Below, piece by piece: positions 8,005-15,137 of a stretch of 18,822 nt of DNA. The position numbers and the translations under genes are program-made. Position 1 is the stretch's first letter. Each line of letters opens with the position of its first letter. Source of the DNA: Deltaproteobacteria bacterium (GTDB taxonomy: Bacteria; Desulfobacterota; Syntrophia; Syntrophales; UBA5619); the NCBI GenBank assembly GCA_023487865.1, contig JAMDBG010000067.1:1-18822 (forward strand). Reading direction: 5' to 3'. The notes beneath the pieces were generated by a model that was given only the letters and a program-made list of their open reading frames with translations, did no database searches and was not told the origin of the DNA.

Positions 8005-8316
8005 AGTTCCTATCTTTATCTTTAATGTTGTGGTCATCGATGATGTCAATCTGTCAGTATGTCGGGAATTTTTCAAGAGGAGATTTGCCTGAGTCTGTTG
8101 TTATTGCCATCATCGTATTAAAGCCACTGAATTTGTTCATAAATATTTTTGTTGCCTTGCGTTATGCGATTTTGGTATAAGTTGGCGCACTCTCGAATTC
8201 CTGTCATGTCTAGCGGGTGGAGGTCCGGATTGTCGTTCCCTCTTTTTGACGAAAAGGATCGGACTGTGCCGATCAACGATGGTGCCAGGAGGTCCGATGG
8301 TCCGGCAGGGACATCC
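8005..8316. other. Divergent intergenic region between sensor operon and mob operon
   Basis: This 312-bp gap contains no convincing gene. Leftward, TTGACA (8049-8044, minus) is followed 17 bases later by the poor -10 ATTAAA and then the AGGA ribosome site, a weak promoter candidate for the sensor operon. Rightward, it holds the better promoter at 8152-8181 and a leader of about 130 nt before mobA. No copy of the GTGTTAC activator site was seen here, so autoregulation by that motif is not supported. Confidence 0.5.
8152..8181 (+). promoter_or_regulatory. Candidate sigma70 promoter for the mobA operon (extended -10)
   Basis: TTGCCT (8152-8157), an 18-base spacer, then TATAAG (8176-8181) preceded by TGG, which forms an extended -10. 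The -10 matches consensus at five of six positions. The predicted start is near 8188, about 130 nt before the mobA ATG, which also argues against the in-frame ATGs at 8149 and 8206 as starts. Confidence 0.45.
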
Positions 8317-8919
8317 ATGCCTCGCGGCAAGCGCGACGACATCACCGGCGTGATCCTGATCGGCGGGAAAAGCCGCCGCATGGGACAAGACAAGGCGTTT
8401 CTGCAAATCGCCGGCCACACCCTCTTCGAACGGGTGCTGGCGATATTCAAGGAAAGCTTTGACCGGGTCGTGCTGGTGGGGGACCGGGCGGAGCGCTTCG
8501 CCGGTTACGGTCTCCCTGTGTTGCCGGATATCTACCCCGGAAGCGCCCTGGGAGGGCTCTATACCGGACTGTGTCACGCGGATACGGAGTATGTCTTCGT
8601 GTCCTCCTGCGATCTCCCTTTTCCCAACAAAGAAATATTGCTTTTTCTCTGTTCGCAACGGGACGGTTTCGACGCCGTCGTGCCTGACACCGCCCGTGGA
8701 TTCGAACCGCTCTTCGCGGTCTATGCAAAGAGCTGCCTTGGGCCGATGAGGGAGCTTCTGGAGAGCGGAAACAGGTGTATCTACGATTTTTATCCTCAGG
8801 TCCGGGTCAGATATGCGCGGGATGAGGAGTTGACTCATCTCAACGGGGACGGAAGGGCATTCGTGAATGTCAATACCCCGGAGGAATTCGCGAAAATCAA
8901 AACAGGAGGCTCCTTATGA
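8317..8919 (+). CDS. mobA: Molybdenum cofactor guanylyltransferase MobA
   Basis: This 200-aa cytoplasmic enzyme adds GMP from GTP to Mo-molybdopterin to make the bis-MGD cofactor needed by DMSO-reductase-family enzymes. The nucleotidyltransferase signature GVILIGGKSRRMGQDKA (11-27) is clear. It is followed by PDIYPGSALGGLYTGL, the metal-site region SSCDLPF, and FEPLFAVY. I chose the ATG at 8317 because GCAGGGA precedes it and the length then fits MobA; the frame is open further upstream to 8149 but without a good ribosome site. The 3' end carries ACAGGAGG, the ribosome site of mobB, whose ATG overlaps the mobA stop (ATGA). It lies next to an ArrA-like enzyme that requires this cofactor. Confidence 0.93.
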   Translation: MPRGKRDDITGVILIGGKSRRMGQDKAFLQIAGHTLFERVLAIFKESFDRVVLVGDRAERFAGYGLPVLPDIYPGSALGGLYTGLCHADTEYVFVSSCDLPFPNKEILLFLCSQRDGFDAVVPDTARGFEPLFAVYAKSCLGPMRELLESGNRCIYDFYPQVRVRYARDEELTHLNGDGRAFVNVNTPEEFAKIKTGGSL

Positions 8920-9419
8920 CGGTCAAAGCGGTTTCGTTTGTCGCAAAATCAGGCACGGGCAAAACGACCCTTCTGGAAAAAGTCATCGTCCGATTGAAGG
9001 AGAAAGGGTACAGGGTCGGCGCCATCAAGCACGACGCCCACCGTTTCGACATCGACCATCCGGGAAAGGACAGCCACCGCTTGACCTCTGCCGGGGCAGA
9101 CACCATGCTGATCTCCTCTCCTGAAAAGCTGGCGCTGGTGAAGAGACATTCCGCGTCGCCTCCCATCGAGGAACTGCTGGAACACTATTTCACCGACATG
9201 GACATCGTCCTGACCGAAGGATTCAAGATGGGCGCCCTGCCGAAGATTGAACTCCACCGCAAGGAGAGGAGCGCCACGCTCATCTGCCGGGGGGGTGAGC
9301 ACGATCCGATGCTCCTGGCCGTGGCAAGCGATGAGCCGCTTCAACTCGACGTGCCGGTGCTCGATCTCAACGACGCCGGAGCGGTCGCCGACTTCCTGGA
9401 GGAGAAATTTCTGAGATGA
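8916..9419 (+). CDS. mobB: Molybdopterin-guanine dinucleotide biosynthesis protein MobB
   Basis: This 167-aa P-loop GTPase is an accessory to MobA in cofactor maturation and is not always essential. Walker A is AKSGTGKTT (10-18), then GAIKHDAHRFDIDHPGKDS, a MobB hallmark that contributes a metal or nucleotide site, and VLTEGFKMGALPKIELHR. Length is typical. It overlaps mobA and the downstream regulator by ATGA junctions, so the three are coupled. Confidence 0.93.
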   Translation: MTVKAVSFVAKSGTGKTTLLEKVIVRLKEKGYRVGAIKHDAHRFDIDHPGKDSHRLTSAGADTMLISSPEKLALVKRHSASPPIEELLEHYFTDMDIVLTEGFKMGALPKIELHRKERSATLICRGGEHDPMLLAVASDEPLQLDVPVLDLNDAGAVADFLEEKFLR

Positions 9420-9802
9420 GAGATCCTGGTTGCAGACTGCAGGTACGTTCAAAAATCTGGTTGGAAATCGACGGTGAACCGGTGTTCGGCCAGGGGCGGG
9501 AGGAATTATTGCGCCTGATCCAGAAGGGAAACTCGATCAATGCCGCGGCGAAGGCGATGGGTGTTCCTTACCGCAAGGCCTGGACATACATCGATGCCAT
9601 GGAAAGGCGGCTCGGATTTCCCCTGGTGAAACGGCAAAAGGGGGGGAGAGGCGGAGGCGAATCTGCACTTACCCTCCAGGCGGAAACGCTGCTGGAAAAA
9701 TTCAATCTCCTGCGAAAAGGGTTGAACGACAGGGTGGACAGCAAGTTTATCGAACTCGATTTCTGTGAGCGTTGGGCTTGCTTTTATCCCACACGCGATT
9801 AA
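9416..9802 (+). CDS. ModE-like molybdate-responsive regulator, DNA-binding domain only
   Basis: This 128-aa protein matches the N-terminal LysR-type winged-helix half of ModE. The core is FGQGREELLRLIQKGNSINA and AAKAMGVPYRKAWTYIDAM, followed by LGFPLVKRQKGGRGGG, the wing. Full ModE is about 260 aa with two molybdate-binding Mop domains; these are absent, so molybdate sensing, if any, must come from elsewhere. The short C-terminus after about residue 100 is unremarkable. The start overlaps the mobB stop (ATGA). Position inside a cofactor operon suggests control of molybdenum uptake or cofactor genes; no target site was identified. Confidence 0.82.
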   Translation: MRDPGCRLQVRSKIWLEIDGEPVFGQGREELLRLIQKGNSINAAAKAMGVPYRKAWTYIDAMERRLGFPLVKRQKGGRGGGESALTLQAETLLEKFNLLRKGLNDRVDSKFIELDFCERWACFYPTRD

Positions 9803-9818
9803 GGAGGGGAGACGGTTT

Positions 9819-11033
9819 ATGATCAGCATTCAGGACGCGCAAAGGACCATTCTGGAACAGATCGCTGTGTTGGAAACGGAGAAAGTTTCCGTGTTCCAGG
9901 GGCTGAACAGGATCACTCCGGAGGACCACATTGCCCCGTGGGACATTCCGGCGGCCGACAACTCCGCCATGGACGGGTTTGCATTCTCCCATGCAACGCT
10001 CGGCGGCGACCGTCTCCGGGTGACCGGCTTTTTGCCGGCGGGAGAGGTGGCCTTAGCCCCGGTGCCGGCCGGCGAGGCGATCAGGATCATGACTGGCGCG
10101 CCGATCCCTCCCGGCTGCGATACGGTCATCCCCATCGAAGAGGTCTTGGACGATGGCGAATGGATACGGTTCACTTCCACGATCAAGACGGGCTTGCACG
10201 TCCGCAAGCGGGGGGAGGACATCAGGAAAGGCGAGGTTGTCATCCGTGCCGGCTCGCTGCTCAGGCCCCAGGAGATTGGCATGCTCTCGGCCATGGGAAC
10301 AACCGCCCCGGCCGTTTACCGACGCGCGCGGGTCGCCATCCTGGCCACCGGGGATGAACTTCTTGAGCCCGGCTCGACGCCGGCGCCGGGCAAGATCATC
10401 AACAGCAACAGTTACAGCCTGGCCGCCCAGGTGCTGGATGCGGGGGGCGATCCGGTGCTGCTGGGAATTGCCCCGGACGCCCTTGACGCTACGTGCGACA
10501 AGATCAAGGCCGGCTTGAACGCGGATATGCTGGTCATTACCGGCGGCGTATCGGTCGGCGACCGGGATTTCGTCAAGGAGGCGATTGAAAGCCTCGGCGG
10601 CAGCGTCACCTTCTGGAAGGTCAACATGAAACCGGGCAAGCCGCTGGCATTCGCCCTATTGCAAGGGAAGCCGGTCTTTGCCCTGGCGGGAAATCCGGTC
10701 GGCGCCATGGTCGCGTTCGAACTGTTCGTGCGGCCGTCGATCCTCAAAGCCATGGGGCACCGACGGCTTTTCCGGCCGGCGGTCAAGGCGATCCTGCAGG
10801 AGCCGGCGGCGAACAAGGGGAAACGTCCGCATCTGGTGCGCGGGATTGTCTCGGTGCATAATGACCGTTATCACGTATCAACGACCGGCAATCAGAGTTC
10901 CGGGCGGCTCTCGTCGCTGATTCAGGGTAACGGCCTGATCCGCATGGCCCCCGAGGCGTCGTATGCCAAAGGAGGCGAAGTGGAGGTGCTTTTGCTCGAC
11001 CGGGGCTTTGAGATGGGAGATGCTTTGCAATGA
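9819..11033 (+). CDS. moeA: Molybdopterin molybdenumtransferase MoeA
   Basis: This 404-aa cytoplasmic enzyme inserts molybdate into adenylylated molybdopterin. Signatures are DNSAMDGFAF, MTGAPIPPGCDTVIPIEE, ILATGDELLEPG, ITGGVSVGDRDFVKEAI, KVNMKPGKPLAF and ALAGNPVGA (usually LPGNPV). The C-terminal domain is complete and the length is normal. I chose the ATG at 9819, preceded by AAGGAGGGGA at a good distance; a possible ATG at 9765 lies inside the upstream gene and lacks one. The stop overlaps the next gene as ATGA. It completes a set of late cofactor genes; the early moa genes are not in the window. Confidence 0.95.
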   Translation: MISIQDAQRTILEQIAVLETEKVSVFQGLNRITPEDHIAPWDIPAADNSAMDGFAFSHATLGGDRLRVTGFLPAGEVALAPVPAGEAIRIMTGAPIPPGCDTVIPIEEVLDDGEWIRFTSTIKTGLHVRKRGEDIRKGEVVIRAGSLLRPQEIGMLSAMGTTAPAVYRRARVAILATGDELLEPGSTPAPGKIINSNSYSLAAQVLDAGGDPVLLGIAPDALDATCDKIKAGLNADMLVITGGVSVGDRDFVKEAIESLGGSVTFWKVNMKPGKPLAFALLQGKPVFALAGNPVGAMVAFELFVRPSILKAMGHRRLFRPAVKAILQEPAANKGKRPHLVRGIVSVHNDRYHVSTTGNQSSGRLSSLIQGNGLIRMAPEASYAKGGEVEVLLLDRGFEMGDALQ

Positions 11034-11785
11034 CGCTGGCCGAGCCTCTGAGTCTTTCCGGCCTTTTACTCCTTATGGTCTGCATTCTGGCGGTAGCGGT
11101 CCTCTACTCCAGTGTCGGGCATGGCGGCGCATCCGGTTACATTGCCGCCCTGGCCCTGTTCAGCGTCGCGCCGGCCGTATTCAAACCCACCGCCCTGGTC
11201 CTGAATATTTTGGTGTCGTCCGTCGCCACGCTCTGTTTTATCCGTGCCGGTCACTTCTCGTGGCGCTTGTTCTGGCCCTTTGCCGCGACCTCGATCCCCT
11301 GCAGCTTCATCGGCGGCTACCTCAGTTTGCCTGTTCATCTGTACAGGCCTCTGGTGGGAGCCATTCTTCTGTTTTCCGCGTGTCGTCTCTTCTTCCGGAC
11401 CGAATATGCGGATACGGAAACACGGCCGCCTTGGGCGCCTGTGGCTCTGACTCTCGGTGCACTGCTCGGCCTGTTGTCCGGGCTGACGGGTGTGGGCGGA
11501 GGCATCTTCCTGAGCCCCCTCCTCCTGCTCCTGAAGTGGGGAAAGGTGCGGGAAGTCTCCGCCGTTGCGGCGCTGTTCATCCTGGTGAATTCCGTATCCG
11601 GCCTTCTCGGACATCTCAGCAGCCTCCAGGCGATCCCGTATTTTGCGCCGCTGCTCGCGGTCGCGGCGCTCATCGGCGGAAGCGTCGGCGCTGTTTTGGG
11701 CAGTCGCCGGCTGCCGGCGGCCGCCGTTCTGAAGCCGTTGGCCGTTGTCCTGGTCATTGCAGGCATCAAGATGCTCTTTGTATAA
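11030..11785 (+). CDS. TauE/SafE (TSUP) family membrane transporter
   Basis: This 251-aa integral membrane protein has about seven or eight hydrophobic segments. Two family repeats are visible: LYSSVGHGGASGYIAAL near residue 26, and GLLSGLTGVGGGIFLSPLLL near residue 145. The family moves small anions, mostly sulfite, sulfonates or sulfur compounds, but substrates are mostly unknown. The start overlaps the moeA stop (ATGA), so it is translated together with cofactor genes. A role in sulfur or oxyanion handling linked to the molybdoenzyme is possible but not shown. Confidence 0.88.
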   Translation: MTLAEPLSLSGLLLLMVCILAVAVLYSSVGHGGASGYIAALALFSVAPAVFKPTALVLNILVSSVATLCFIRAGHFSWRLFWPFAATSIPCSFIGGYLSLPVHLYRPLVGAILLFSACRLFFRTEYADTETRPPWAPVALTLGALLGLLSGLTGVGGGIFLSPLLLLLKWGKVREVSAVAALFILVNSVSGLLGHLSSLQAIPYFAPLLAVAALIGGSVGAVLGSRRLPAAAVLKPLAVVLVIAGIKMLFV

Positions 11786-11963
11786 GAACAATGGCAGAAC
11801 AGCTCGTTCCTCACAAGGCCGCAGCGTCAATTTTGTCGTTGCACCCCCCCGCGAACCATTATAAAAGTGATCAATCTTATCCGTCACCTGTCCTTCAAGC
11901 AGGGCGACAACCGGGCGAAAATCCCCTTCCGCCAGGGAAGAGGATTGGGAAGGAAACCGAAAC

Positions 11964-12638
11964 ATGGCCGGAAAACAGCTGTTTGATGACTGGTCCGGGC
12001 GGTACGACCGCTGGTTCGATACGCCTGTGGGGAAGGCCGTCCTCCGCTATGAAAAAGGGCTGATCCTCGACCTGCTCCGCCCGGTACGGGGGGAGCGGAT
12101 CCTCGATGCGGGGAGCGGTACGGGGATCTTTACACGGGAGTTTCTCGACCGGGGGGCCGATGTCGTAGGGCTCGACATCTCCTGGGCGATGCTCCGCCGG
12201 GCGGCGGCAAACAATGAGGCCTTTTCCCGCCGGATGGTGGCAGCGGACATGGCGTCACTCCCCTTTGCCGACGGCCTGTTCGATAAAACCGCCTCCGTCA
12301 CGGCCCTAGAGTTCATCGAGGACGAGAAAGGGGCGGTCGCCGAGCTTTTCCGTGTGACCAGACCCGGTGGGATCGTCGTTATCGCGACGCTCAACAGCCT
12401 CAGCCCCTGGGCGGTCCGGCGAAGGGAGAACGCAACACGGGACCGGGAATCGATCTTCAATCGGGTTTACTTCCGTTCGCCTGCGGAGCTCCTGGCGGCG
12501 GCGCCTGTCCCGGGCATCGTCCGGACGGCGGTCCACTTCGGGAAGGAGGATGATCCCGCCGAACTGGACCGGATCGAGCGGGGAGGTCAGGGCAGGGAGA
12601 CGGGGGCGTTTGTCGCGGCCCGCTGGGAGAAGAGATGA
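11964..12638 (+). CDS. Class I SAM-dependent methyltransferase (UbiE/Methyltransf_11 type)
   Basis: This 224-aa cytoplasmic enzyme has SAM motif I ILDAGSGTGIFT (about 46-57), an acidic residue in VVGLDIS, VAADMASLPFADGLFDKTAS, and the post-motif LFRVTRPGGIVVIATLNS. The C-terminal part is variable and gives no substrate clue. A GGAAGGAAAC ribosome site precedes the ATG. It follows the TSUP gene after 178 bp and may have its own promoter. It could act on a small molecule, lipid or quinone; arsenite methyltransferase is unlikely because the conserved cysteines of that family are absent. Confidence 0.85.
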   Translation: MAGKQLFDDWSGRYDRWFDTPVGKAVLRYEKGLILDLLRPVRGERILDAGSGTGIFTREFLDRGADVVGLDISWAMLRRAAANNEAFSRRMVAADMASLPFADGLFDKTASVTALEFIEDEKGAVAELFRVTRPGGIVVIATLNSLSPWAVRRRENATRDRESIFNRVYFRSPAELLAAAPVPGIVRTAVHFGKEDDPAELDRIERGGQGRETGAFVAARWEKR

Positions 12639-12722
12639 CATTGCGCGCCTTGCCTCGGGGATTTTTTCCGAAGCCGTTCGATGCTGGACAAGCTGCACCC
12701 TGGATGTAAAAATGATTAGACT

Positions 12723-12736
12723 CCGGCTTTCGCCGG
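12723..12736 (+). other. Small hairpin in trmJ upstream region
   Basis: CCGGC-TTTC-GCCGG forms a 5-bp stem with a tetraloop in the 184-bp gap before trmJ. It has no following T-run, so it is not a clear terminator. The rest of the gap shows no recognised feature. Confidence 0.3.
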
Positions 12737-12822
12737 GTAACGATTTTCTGCAAAGCCGTACGACGGCGCAACGCACCGTGGGTTGCAAAGATAAAAGTGA
12801 AGATAAGGGTAACGATAACCAT

Positions 12823-13560
12823 ATGAACGTGAATCTCGACCATGTCGCCGTCGTCCTGAAGGGGCCGAAATTCCCCGGGAATGTCGGGTCGGCGGCGCGC
12901 TGCATGAAGAACATGGGGATCGGCAAACTGATCGTCGTGGGGAACCGCGACCTTGACGACGAAGCGGTCCGGCAGATGGCCACCCACGAATCCAAGGAGG
13001 TGGTGGAGGCGATCCGCCATTACGACACCCTCGACGAGGCGCTGGCGGGCTTCTCCTGGATCGTCGGAGCGACGGCGAGGCAGGGGTCGGGACGGGGTCC
13101 CGCCGTCACTCCGCGCCGGATGGCTGAATCGCTCGTCGCCGTCTCGCAGGAAAACGCGATCGCCCTCCTCTTCGGTCCGGAGGACACGGGGCTTACCAAC
13201 GACGACCTCCGTTTCTGCCAGACCGTCGTGACGATCCCTACGGTGGGCTTCAAATCCCTGAACCTCTCTCATGCGGTGATGATCCTCTGTTATGAACTGC
13301 TCCTGGCCCGGATGGGCGAAGAAACGAAACCCGCGCCCAAGCTGGCCGGTTCCCGGGAACTCGAAGCGATGTACGTCCAGCTCAAGGCGGTCCTCCAGGC
13401 GATCGGTTTCCTCAATCCGGAGAATCCCGACTACTGGATGATGCATATCCGCCGCCTCCTTGCCCGGACAACCCTCCAGGCCCGGGAAGTCAAGATCATC
13501 CGGGGGATCTGCCGGCAGATCGAATGGTACGGGGACCACAAGGAGCGCAAAAACCCTTGA
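12823..13560 (+). CDS. trmJ: tRNA (cytidine/uridine-2'-O)-methyltransferase, TrmJ/SpoU family
   Basis: This 245-aa SPOUT methyltransferase 2'-O-methylates tRNA, by analogy nucleotide 32. The N-terminal motif is VVLKGPKFPGNVGSAARCMK. Then come DEALAGFSWIVGATAR, LLFGPEDTGLTNDDL (motif II) and VGFKSLNLSHAVMILCYE (motif III, trefoil knot). The C-terminal extension (residues 165-245) and total length fit TrmJ (246 aa in E. coli). I chose the ATG at 12823; the ribosome site (AAGGGT) is distant and weak, so the start is slightly uncertain. The next gene begins 147 bp later. Confidence 0.88.
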   Translation: MNVNLDHVAVVLKGPKFPGNVGSAARCMKNMGIGKLIVVGNRDLDDEAVRQMATHESKEVVEAIRHYDTLDEALAGFSWIVGATARQGSGRGPAVTPRRMAESLVAVSQENAIALLFGPEDTGLTNDDLRFCQTVVTIPTVGFKSLNLSHAVMILCYELLLARMGEETKPAPKLAGSRELEAMYVQLKAVLQAIGFLNPENPDYWMMHIRRLLARTTLQAREVKIIRGICRQIEWYGDHKERKNP

Positions 13561-13564
13561 CTTT

Positions 13565-13578
13565 CCGCCGTCCGGCGG
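13565..13578 (+). terminator. GC-rich hairpin just after trmJ, weak terminator candidate
   Basis: CCGCC-GTCC-GGCGG begins five bases after the trmJ stop. It is followed by CGTATTTAGC rather than a run of T, so intrinsic termination would be inefficient at best. Confidence 0.3.
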
Positions 13579-13707
13579 CGTATTTAGCAACACAATCACC
13601 GTGTTCGAACAGCCCGGGAATGATCCGGCAGCGCTGTCCCTCGCCGGGCGCGGGGCAGGATCGGCAGGTGACGCAGGGGACTGCATGAATAAAAGGGAGA
13701 ACAGGCC

Positions 13708-14865
13708 ATGAAGACATTTTCCTTTACCGGCGCAAAAAAGATCGTTTTCGGACGGGGGAGTTTTGCCGCCCTGCCGGAGCACATCGCGGAACTGAAGATT
13801 CTGCGGCCGCTGATCGTCATCGATCGGAACCTCGCGGAGACCGGTTTCTGTCAGAAGGTGGACGGCGTCCTGGCCAAGGCGGGTATCGCTTACGCGATCT
13901 ACGACAAAACGGAGCCGGAGCCCCCGCTCGAGCTGGCCGACGAGGGGGCGAAACTGGCCCTGAAGAAAAAATGCGGCGGGGTCATCGGGATCGGCGGCGG
14001 GAGCGCCATGGATCTGGCCAAGGCGATCGCGGTCCTGGCGGCGAACAAGGGAAAGGCCGAGGATTACCTGGGCCTCAACCGGGTCCCCGGCCCCGGGCTT
14101 CCCAAGATCATGGTTCCGACGACCGCCGGGACGGGGAGCGAAGTGACCTTCACCGCCGTGTTCATCAGAAAAAAGCTGAAGAAAAAAGAGGGGATGAACA
14201 GTCCCTATCTCTATCCGGAGCTGGCCCTGCTCGATCCGGAGCTGACGCTTTCGCTCCCGCCCCATCCTACGGCGGCGACGGGGATCGACGCCCTCTGCCA
14301 TGCGATCGAATCCTACACCTCGGTCAATGCCTCGCCGATGAGCGAGATGATGTCCATCGAGGCGATCCGCCTGATCTCCGACAACCTGCGGACGGCGGTC
14401 CATGCTGGAACGAACATCGAGGCGCGCGAGGCGATGCTCCTCGGGAGCCTCTATGCGGGTCTGGGGCTTGCCAACGCGGGCGTGACGGCGGTCCATTCCC
14501 TGTCCTACCCGCTCGGCGGGAAATACGGGATCTCCCACGGCCTGGCCAACACGATCATGCTCCCCCGGGTGATGGCCTTCAACCTCCCCGGCGCCCTGGA
14601 GAAGTTCGTCGATATCGCCGAGGTCATGGGGGAGATCGTTGACGACCTGCCGCTGCGGGAGGCGGCGTATCTCGCGGTAGAAGCGGTGGAGGCCCTGATC
14701 GAGGACTGCGGTGTCATGACGACGCTGGAAGAACTGGAGATTCCCGAAAGCGATTTTCCGGAACTGGCGAAGGTGGCGATGACCGTTGCCAGGCCCCTTG
14801 CCAACAATCCCTGCAGGATGACGCTCGAGGAGATGGTCGAGCTCTACCAGGAGGCGTATTCATAA
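13708..14865 (+). CDS. kdnB: Iron-containing alcohol dehydrogenase, likely Kdo 8-dehydrogenase KdnB
   Basis: This 385-aa group III Fe-alcohol dehydrogenase probably oxidises the C8 hydroxyl of Kdo to an aldehyde, the first step of 8-amino-Kdo synthesis. The nucleotide-binding motif is GVIGIGGGSAMDLAKA (91-106), then VPTTAGTGSEVT. The metal ligands are D194 and H198 (GIDALCHAIESY), H263 (AVHSLSYPLGG) and H277 (ISHGLANTIMLP), all present. An AAAAGGGAGAAC ribosome site precedes the ATG. From the sequence alone it could be any Fe-ADH; the specific call rests on the neighbours kdnA and kdsB, the same trio described in Shewanella. A 272-bp gap with a palindromic repeat separates it from kdnA. Confidence 0.8.
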   Translation: MKTFSFTGAKKIVFGRGSFAALPEHIAELKILRPLIVIDRNLAETGFCQKVDGVLAKAGIAYAIYDKTEPEPPLELADEGAKLALKKKCGGVIGIGGGSAMDLAKAIAVLAANKGKAEDYLGLNRVPGPGLPKIMVPTTAGTGSEVTFTAVFIRKKLKKKEGMNSPYLYPELALLDPELTLSLPPHPTAATGIDALCHAIESYTSVNASPMSEMMSIEAIRLISDNLRTAVHAGTNIEAREAMLLGSLYAGLGLANAGVTAVHSLSYPLGGKYGISHGLANTIMLPRVMAFNLPGALEKFVDIAEVMGEIVDDLPLREAAYLAVEAVEALIEDCGVMTTLEELEIPESDFPELAKVAMTVARPLANNPCRMTLEEMVELYQEAYS

Positions 14866-14904
14866 AGGGAATGAAAATGGAAGGGCGATGTCCCGACCGC
14901 TCAG

Positions 14905-15024
14905 GATATTTTTCCGACCCTGCATCTCCTCGCTTCGCTGCAAAGGCAAAACTCGCGCTGAAGCGCTCGGACAATTGCCTTTGCGTGCGCTCCCCTGCGG
15001 AGGCAGGGTGCCCGGAAAAATATC
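14905..15024. repeat. 120-bp palindromic intergenic element, copy A
   Basis: The left end GATATTTTTCCGACCCTGC pairs with the right end, whose complement begins GATATTTTTCCG and ends ACCCTGC with a 3-base bulge. An inner stem GCAAAGGCAA (14940-14949) pairs with TTGCCTTTGC (14975-14984), and an apical GCGC-TGAA-GCGC caps the structure. The gap between kdnB and kdnA holds no gene. A second copy of exactly the same length lies at 16374-16493. Confidence 0.88.
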
Positions 15025-15137
15025 AATTCGCAATCGTGAATACGCCCTTCCCGTCATGGCGCGGGAAAGGAACAAGGATTCATCAATTTTAAATTTACCG
15101 ACCCGAAGGGGACGGAAGATAAGGGAGGTTTGCGATT

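Noticed and set aside
11786..11963. Possible small gene or promoter in the gap before the methyltransferase
   Set aside because: The frame from ATG 11791 runs out of phase into the methyltransferase and has no family features; TTGTCG with CATTAT is too weak to list as a promoter.
12655..12705. ATTTTTTCCG and CTGCACCCTGG near trmJ as a third copy of the 120-bp element
   Set aside because: Only short pieces match, in the wrong arrangement, and no pairing inner stem could be found.
13589..13605. AACAC-N7-GTGTT inverted repeat before kdnB, reminiscent of the activator site
   Set aside because: The arms are in the opposite order to GTGTT...AACAC, the spacer differs, and no -24/-12 promoter is nearby, so chance is likelier.
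13685..13711. Eight-codon frame MNKRENRP overlapping the kdnB start
   Set aside because: It is too short to support, with no regulatory codon pattern; it simply contains the kdnB ribosome site.
12457..14538. 693-codon open frame on the minus strand across trmJ and kdnB
   Set aside because: It is antisense to two well-recognised genes, is rich in Arg, Gly, Asp and Pro as expected for GC-rich shadow frames, and shows no domain motif.
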